64,000 bases of DNA from Polyodon spathula (taxonomy: Eukaryota; Chordata; Actinopteri; Acipenseriformes; Polyodontidae): assembly GCF_017654505.1 (NCBI RefSeq), contig NC_054540.1:35799054-35863053 (forward strand), given 5' to 3'. Made by a program: the position numbers and the translations under genes. Shown piece after piece: positions 58,005-64,000 of the stretch (the stretch's first letter is position 1; each line of letters starts with the position of its first letter). Under the pieces are notes generated by a model. It was not told where the DNA came from, made no database searches, and worked only from the letters and a program-made list of their open reading frames with translations.

Positions 58005-59845
58005 TTAGAAGTGAGTAGTTTTTTTAGATTTACGATTATACTGTAAATCACTTTCACGAATCAGCCCCCAAATGTAGTCTCTCATCATGTTCTCGTTATA
58101 CTGTCCTTGGTATCGGCGTTCAAAGTCCAGTATATCCTGGTGGAAGCGCTCACCTTGCTCCTCAGAGTACGCTCCCATGTTCTCCTTGAATTTGTCAAGA
58201 TGAGCATCAAGGATATGGACTTTGAGGGACATCCTACAGCCCATTGTGCCATAGTTCTTCATCAGAGTCTCAACCAGCTCCACATAGTTTTCGGCCTTGT
58301 GATTGCCCAGGAAGCCCCGAACCACTGTGACAAAGCTGTTCCAAGCTGTTTTCTCCTTACTAGTGAGCTTCTTGGGGAATTCACTGCACTCCAGAATCTT
58401 CTTTATCTGTGGTCCGACGAAGACACCGGCTTTGACCTTTGCCTCAGACAGCTTAGGGGAGAAGTCTTGAAGGTACTTGAAGGCTGCCGACTCCTTATCT
58501 AGAGCTCTGACAAATTGTTTGATAAGGCCCAATTTGATGTGCAGTGGTGGCATCAGCACCTTCCGGGGGTCCACCAGTGGCTCCCACTTGACGTTGTTCC
58601 TCCCCACAGAGAACTCGGTCCACTGTGGCCAGTCCCGCCTGTGGTAGTGCGCCTTGGTGTCCCTGCTGTCCCAAAGGCAAAGATAGCAGGGAAACTTGGA
58701 AAAACCACCTTGGAGACCCATCAGGAATGCCACAATTTTGAAGTCTCCTATGACCTCCCAGCCGTACTCATCATACTTCAAGGCGTCCAGCAAAGTCTTG
58801 ATGCTGTTGTAATCCTCTTTGACGTGCACCGAGTGAGCCAGGGGAAGAGACGGGTACTTGTTACCATTATGAAGCAGCACGGCTTTGAGGCTTCTGGATG
58901 AGCTGTCAATGAAGAGGCACCACTCATTCTGGTTACAGGCGATTCCGATTGCCTCGAACAGACTGGTCACATTGTGGCAGAAGCAGAGCCCATCTTGACG
59001 GGTGAAGGAGCTGGAAAAAGGTTGGTGACGCTTCCCCTGATCTGCGACTTGCACACTTTCATCCAATAAGTTCCACTGCTTGAGCCTAGACATCAAAAGC
59101 TCGGCATTGGACTTAGTGAGACCAAGATCTCTAATCAAGTCGATGAGGTCTTTTTGGTTGGGGTAGTATGGGTTTCTCTCCTCAGCTCCACCTCCGAAAT
59201 TGTCATCTGGATCTACAACGTCTTCCTCGCTCTCTGACTTGCTGCTCTCTTCTAAAGATGGCTGCTCTCTCTCCGGAGGAGTGGGTACGGGGAGCTCATG
59301 GCAGTGTGGCACCGGGGCGATGGATGAAGGAAGGTCCGGATACGTGATAGCAGGTGCATTCTTGCCAGTCTGACGTTTGGAAGGGTCCACCATGCAGAAG
59401 TAGCAGTTGCTTGAGTGGTCAGTGGGTTCCCGCCAAATTCTTGGGATAGCGAACTTCATGGCTCTCTTTTCCCCTCTGTACCATCCTACAAAAATACATT
59501 TATTTCACCCATGACTAATGTGTAAGAGATTCTCGCATTTTTAAATTAAAACATTTTAAAATTAAAAACTTTTACAATTTTAAAAATTTTAACAAATTTT
59601 ATAACATAAAATTCCGAGCAACAATTGTCCATCTTACCTTCCAGAGTTTTTCTCCAGTGCTCGCAGATGAAATGAGGGGCCCAGGGTTTGTCTTGATCCC
59701 CGACAGGCATGCTGAAATATGCCTTGTAGGCCTCACACATCTTAGCAGATGCTTCCACTGAGTACTTTCTCGCTCTTGTCTTGATAAATTGGCCGCAGAC
59801 ATAGCAAAATAAGTCTGCCGGATTCTTGCAGCCTCTTGATGCCAT
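58005..59845 (-). CDS. Putative transposase, two exons, 562 codons
   Basis: Exon 1 is 59845-59638 and exon 2 is 59485-58005. A 152-bp intron (donor GTAAGA, acceptor TTTTTGTAG) joins them in frame, replacing an otherwise unrelated tail of the first ORF. Residues 14-63 hold CYVC ... HFIC and residues 93-100 HSSNCYFC, likely zinc-binding. About 155-195 form an acidic low-complexity linker. LFIDSSSRS (Asp 263), VIGDFKIV (Asp 317), CYLCLWD (Cys 336/339), HYH (349-351) and EEQGERFH (Glu 512/515) suggest an RNase H-fold nuclease with a zinc-binding insertion. No stop or shift is visible. Similar uncharacterised proteins occur in many animals, to my memory. Confidence 0.82.
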
Positions 59846-60154
59846 CTCTTTAAAATGCAGATATGTGTCAACTTAGGCAGCTGGAACTAAACTGAACTGG
59901 TGGGCTTAAGGCCCCTGTATTTATACTACTATTTATATTACTGGAAAGTTCTAGAAGTTACTCCAAGTTTACTCAGCACTGAATCTATCTGGAATGTTCT
60001 CGGAAATAGGTAAATTTCAAAATATCACTGTCCTGGTCACAAAAGCAAAGTCTGTGGGGAATAATAGCCATTTTCTATACTTTTGAGGCATAAGCAATTA
60101 GGAAATAACACTTACTACCCAGGAACAAAAAAAAATAAAATTTGTTACACAGTG
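59846..60154 (-). promoter_or_regulatory. Transposon 5' region upstream of the putative transposase
   Basis: The minus strand upstream of the ATG at 59845 has TATAAATAC at about 59915-59925, a candidate TATA box 70-80 bases before the start codon. The right inverted repeat follows. Confidence 0.5.
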
Positions 60155-60319
60155 TAATTCTTTCTTTGTATCCGCTAAGATTTGTTTTTAATATATTTCT
60201 TTGTTTTACATAGGCACTTTCTTTAGAGCATATTCTTCTCTGATGTAAATAGTTCCACAGTACTCTGCAACACTTTAGGTAGAGATGCATTGTCCTTCCT
60301 CCCTGCAGTCAAAACTCAC

Positions 60320-60507
60320 CTGCTCTGACCCCCCGGTACTGGGGTGTGGCAAAGAAATCACACTGAGACACCACAATGGCAGAGATGCCGAGCACACAGA
60401 TGACCATCAGGTAGATGACGCAGGGCTGTGGGGAGCAGTAGAAGGAGTAATAGAGCCAAGGAACAAAGCTCCCCACGATCAGGAAAGCGATGCCCGAGTA
60501 GTCTAGT
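60320..60507 (-). CDS. ADIPOR2: ADIPOR2 exon (transmembrane helices 3-4)
   Basis: Acceptor TGTTTTCCAG and donor GTGAGT on the minus strand. It reads LDYSGIAFLIVGSFVPWLYY, SFYCSPQPCVIYLMVICVLG and ISAIVVSQCDFFATPQYRGV, then RA plus one base. Asp of LDYSG lies next to the zinc site. Human ADIPOR1 and ADIPOR2 have SQWD where this reads SQCD (TGT codon), an unusual Trp to Cys change. Confidence 0.95.
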
Positions 60508-61150
60508 CTGGAAAACAAGTTTTACAAAGTTAGAGAGTAACACTGAGCTACAGCTTATTCTTTAATGATTATAGTACAGTTTCAATTGTATAAACATTAA
60601 AATCAAAAGATATACATTGTAAAAATAAACATTGGACAAGATATCTACAAACAATGTGACTGTATGTTATAAAGTAAGGAAACTGATAAAGGATTCTCTT
60701 TAGCTCTTTGTGTTGTTACAATGGGAAACAATTTCTAACAGAAATCACCCAGGGGTGGACACAACACCTAAACCTGGTGTCATAAAAAGGGGACAAACTT
60801 TTTTTCACCGTTAAAAACATTGACAAAGACTACTAGTGAGAAGTCTCTTTCTTATTACACATATCCTACCACTGAATGAAGGATATGAAGTCATATAATG
60901 ATTGAAATTTTCCTTGCTATGAATGATGGCAGTTTTAAGCAGCTTGTGGAATAACAAAAAAGTCTTCCGCTTCTACTACCCCTGGGGATTTTTCCATAAT
61001 CATACTGCTCATACATGTGTCTCTCCAATTACCAAAGTTTCTGCTATAAATGTACATTTCTTTTTCTTCCCAAAACAGCAGCCAAAAGTGAACTTTGGGG
61101 GGGGGGGGGGGGTTTGCCATTTATCAGGAAGTATGTTCCAAAATACTTAC
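60508..61150. other. ADIPOR2 intron (643 bp)
   Basis: Short intron with a 16-base G run at about 61097-61112. No other feature. Confidence 0.8.
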
Positions 61151-61337
61151 TTGGAAAAGACACGAGAGACCCCTTCTGAGTGGCAGTACACTGTGTGGAA
61201 GAGCCAGGAGAAGGACAGGCAAAGGATGGCCCCCAGAAAGAACATGCCGATCACCACCTTCTCCTGGACGGGCGCCACAAAGGACATGTTGGGCCGGAAC
61301 ATGTAGAAGATGCCGAGACACAAGAAGAACAGGCAAC
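61151..61337 (-). CDS. ADIPOR2: ADIPOR2 exon (transmembrane helices 1-2)
   Basis: Acceptor CCGTCACCAG and donor GTAAGT on the minus strand. It reads GCLFFLCLGIFYMFRPNMSF, VAPVQEKVVIGMFFLGAILC and LSFSWLFHTVYCHSEGVSRV, then FS plus two bases. The His of LFHTV is a zinc ligand. EGVSR is the ADIPOR2 form, where ADIPOR1 has EKVSR, as I recall. Confidence 0.95.
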
Positions 61338-62148
61338 CTGGTGACGGGGGAGATGAGGGCTTAATACAACATGTCACACATTCTGGTAGCATCATTATCA
61401 ATTATAGGTAAACTACCTCCAAAGGTAATCTGAACTCTCAAAATAGTAACAATATCAGAGCTGTCCAACCTTTCTGGCTAAAAGAGCCATTCTGTTTACA
61501 AAAGTGATTTTGCCACTAAAAAAAAAATCTTCTTGTTTACACACATCAATTTTGCTACAATTTGACTGCATTACTAGCCACGTTAACTGTCTTGTGCAGA
61601 ACTCTACTCCCATTTCACAAAAAGTAGACTGCTATACTTTCTGTAGGGGTGTTATCTCTGGAATGAGCTGTGCTGTCAATGTCAGCTTAGGGCAATAATA
61701 AACAAAAAAACCTGCACCCAATTTCACCATAAATTACAATTGCGATACACTCGATAAACAGGTACATTGTAACTGCATTTGTAGTTTGATCAAACTGACA
61801 AAATTCACTATAAATAAAATAGTCCTTGCCAGTAACTTACCATTTGGTTACATTGCTGTCAGCAGACTGTTGCTGAAAGTTTTGATCTGTGTGAACGTGC
61901 CTCTACTAACTGTTTAATTAATGCTTTGTGCATGAGGAATGCCTGTTTTTTTTTTTAAATGAACTCCTCTGTGTGAGACTGCCTGCTTCAAACTACTGTT
62001 CAATAGACTGTTTAACTTGAGGCATGAATACAGGCTTCAACCTAAGACTACAGATTGCCCTTGCAGTCTTGTCAAACAAACATTTAAATGGGAAACTTCA
62101 AGAAAGCCATACTGTGGAGCACAAATAGCCATTGTACAACCAGGAACT
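61338..62148. other. ADIPOR2 intron, no gene seen
   Basis: The preceding exon (ending NIWTHLL-type residues) was looked for on the minus strand and not found up to the window edge. Confidence 0.6.
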
Positions 62149-62600
62149 TTAACCCTTTGATGTCCTATGTCGGACCAGGTCCAACATTACAATTTTCCCT
62201 TTCCAGTCCGATGTCGGAACCTGTCCGACATCATCAAAAAGACACAGGTTTCTAGTCATTTTTTCTCTGGAAAAAGCAGAGAAAACCTTTCAATCCTAGA
62301 CCATATAGGAGCCGAGAGAAGCTGAAAAAAAAAAAGGGCATATCTGGGCATTACACATAGCCCGTGCACCACAGAGATAACATGGACACAAACAAAGAAG
62401 ATAGCTGCTTCCACATCCAGCGCTCAAAGAATATCACGGACATTTGCAGAGATTTTTGAGATGTTATAGTAATAAAATAATGACTTGGATCACACTATTG
62501 AGGAGTTTTGATGAAACGAGGTTTTCAGCTTGTACAATCGAATATATCTAGGCTTGCTACTATTCGACAAGGCAAGTCAGGTGAGTTCTTCTTGTTTGTT
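62149..62600 (+). mobile_element. piggyBac-like end fragment
   Basis: TTAACCCTTTGATGTCCTAT at 62149 has the TTAACCCTTT start of piggyBac-like elements, which insert at TTAA. It is followed by palindromic ATGTCGGACCAGGTCCAACA and a second GATGTCGGAACCTGTCCGAC. No right end or transposase is visible. Confidence 0.45.
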
Positions 62601-63659
62601 TTTGTTTTTTTTTTCTATTAAATGCTGGATATAAGCAATTGTCAAGAAACCATTTTTCTGGGACCTTACATATCAGGATCTGTGTATGCTACCTGTCCAA
62701 AAAATAAATAAATAAAAATAAAAAAAATAAAAAAACACAACATTGAGGGTGTGTGTGTGGTTGCAATGCATTTCTCTGATTGCAACTAGATACCTCAAGT
62801 GAAACTTACGTTTATTACCATAACGTTATTACAGGTACTCTACAGATTGTTCATAACTGTAGCTAGCTTTAAGTTACTGTACATACAGTACAATATAAAG
62901 CAGTCATCTTCAAAGAGGTGTGCCTCTGACTGAATACTGACAGTAGTATTGGAACTAAAACAATTACAATCTACTTGTGCTCTCAATTTCTGCTTTTTGT
63001 AGCATTTTATACATCTTTATTCCATATTTTCTTCAACTGTTTTAAATAATGTACATCCTAAAACCTATTTAAAAAAAATACATGTGACTTGACCAAAGAA
63101 CTTGAGTCCCACTAGTAGAGGTACCACTTGGCATGCTTGTGGTGATGTAGCATCATAGCAAATGGTTTAGTAATGAGGACACAAAAAAGTTAAGTTGGCA
63201 GCTGGTTAATTTTGTTTTGGCTGAGTCTTTGCAACCTTGTTTTGTGAACAACAGGTCACCAAAGAAATGCAGCTGGCTTCTCAACACGATCAACCTGTAC
63301 ACCAGGTTTCCTGGAATTGTAAAGAGGTGGCCTTGTGTTGATTATGGAGTGATCTGATGACACAATGAACATCATAGAGCCATAGAGAAAATTAAACCCA
63401 TATTGCCTCCAAGACAAGAAAGTGCAGTTGCAAGTGTCATTTATGGTTAATTCAAGACAAACAGGAATTGCACCAGTTCAACAATACTTGTAAACCAATC
63501 TTTAAAAAAAGTGTAATTGGAGCTGAAAAAGTAAAATGGTACTACTTAGACCACAGGTTGTTTTCAATATATCGTTTGTTAGCTATCTGTGAAACTTGTA
63601 GGGCGTTCCTGAATTCCAATGCAAACAGACTAGACACTAGAGACATTTTTATTTACACA
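62601..63659. other. ADIPOR2 intron, no gene seen
   Basis: Nothing recognised on either strand. Confidence 0.5.
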
Positions 63660-63661
63660 TA

Positions 63662-64000
63662 CAGTGCCATGAAAAAAGTATTTGCCCCCTATCTGATTTT
63701 CTGCATTTTTGCATATTTTTGACACTGAATGTTATCAGATTTTCAACCAAAATCTAATATTAGATAAAAGGGGCATTGAGTGAACAAATAACACAACATT
63801 TTGATACTTATTTCGTTTATTTATTAAAGTTATGCAACACCCAATGCCTGTGTGAAAAAGTAAATCACCCCATTAACTGGTTACGCCACCATTAGCAGCA
63901 ATAACTGCAACCAAATGCCTCCTGTAGTTACTGATTAGTCTCTCACAGCAATGGGGCTTATGTCTGGACTTTGACTAGGCCATTCCAAAACTTTAAATTT
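63662..64000 (-). mobile_element. Tc1-like transposon, family 4, cut by the window edge
   Basis: Starts CAGTGCCATGAAAAAAGTAT after TA at 63660-63661, a classic fish Tc1 tip. TAACTGGTTACGCCACCATT and CTGGACTTTGACTAGGCCAT belong to the C-terminal side of a transposase on the minus strand. The rest lies beyond the window. Confidence 0.8.

Larger units (their letters stand above)
57744..60154 (-). mobile_element. 2.4-kb DNA transposon with CACTA-like ends and intact-looking spliced gene
   Basis: Tips: CACTATGTAACACAATTTTT at 57744 and, inverted, CACAGTG ending at 60154. TAA flanks both sides (57741-57743 and 60155-60157). The inverted repeats are about 150 bp with conserved blocks TTGTTCCTGGGTAGTAAGTG, TGCCTCAAAAGTATAGAAAA and TGTGACCAGGACAGTGATAT. 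The only gene (minus strand) fills the centre. The element sits in an ADIPOR2 intron, in the same sense as the host gene. CACTA-like tips and a 3-bp duplication recall the CMC/EnSpm group, but the protein is not one I can assign. Confidence 0.88.
50003..61337 (-). other. ADIPOR2: ADIPOR2 gene, 3' part (four coding exons)
   Basis: The gene encodes adiponectin receptor 2, a seven-transmembrane protein of the PAQR/progestin-adipoQ receptor family with cytoplasmic N-terminus. It binds adiponectin and carries an intramembrane zinc site with ceramidase activity. Four exons splice in one frame (187, 188, 194 and 129 bp) from the first transmembrane helix to the stop. The zinc ligands are all there: His in LFHTVYCHSEG, and two His in FHSHQLFHILVV; the conserved Asp of LDYSG is present. 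FHSHQLFH and the GGGCTEGNAL end point to ADIPOR2 over ADIPOR1. N-terminal exons are beyond the right edge. Confidence 0.92.

Noticed and set aside
58107..58901. Plus-strand ORFs of 131 and 128 codons
   Set aside because: They are antisense shadows of the putative transposase; they break where that frame continues.

Overview
The window is vertebrate genomic DNA, almost certainly from a ray-finned fish. It has widely spaced GT-AG exons inside AT-rich introns, plus Tc1/mariner, DIRS, Ty3-like LTR, Penelope-like and LINE remnants and tRNA-derived SINEs. Two SINE families resemble repeats I associate with sturgeon and paddlefish, so a non-teleost fish such as an acipenseriform is my best guess. 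That is recognition from memory, not proof.

Two host genes converge tail to tail. On the + strand, seven 3' coding exons (2550-36397) encode the C-terminal part of the voltage-gated calcium channel auxiliary subunit alpha2delta-4 (CACNA2D4). They end in a hydrophobic tail typical of a GPI-anchored protein. On the - strand, four 3' coding exons (61337-50003) encode the seven-transmembrane core of adiponectin receptor 2 (ADIPOR2). Human ADIPOR2 and CACNA2D4 are also convergent neighbours, so synteny supports both names. The 5' ends of both genes lie outside the window.

Layout: 0.5-1.5 kb, Tc1 copy; 2.5-11.0 kb, CACNA2D4 exons with a partial DIRS copy (3.0-4.8 kb) and a 41-bp minisatellite (6.9-7.2 kb); 11.0-33.7 kb, a giant intron holding a 7-kb DIRS element (11.2-18.3 kb) invaded by two solo LTRs, a CA-rich VNTR (23.1-24.6 kb), SINEs and Tc1 copies; 33.7-36.4 kb, the last CACNA2D4 exons, including a candidate U12-type AT-AC intron; 37.3-42.7 kb, a fold-back transposon copy and a defective LTR retrotransposon; 43-50 kb, the intergenic/ADIPOR2 3' UTR side; 50.0-61.3 kb, ADIPOR2 exons. 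Inside an ADIPOR2 intron sits a 2.4-kb DNA transposon (57744-60154).

That transposon is the most interesting object. It has long inverted repeats with CACTA-like ends (CACTATG/CACAGTG), a TAA target duplication and one apparently intact two-exon gene of 562 codons. The protein carries cysteine/histidine clusters and a D...D...CxxC...E pattern compatible with an RNase H-fold transposase. Two short non-autonomous derivatives sit elsewhere in the window; one is bounded by a TTA duplication. I cannot place the protein in a named transposase superfamily from memory, so I offer it as the candidate undescribed system.
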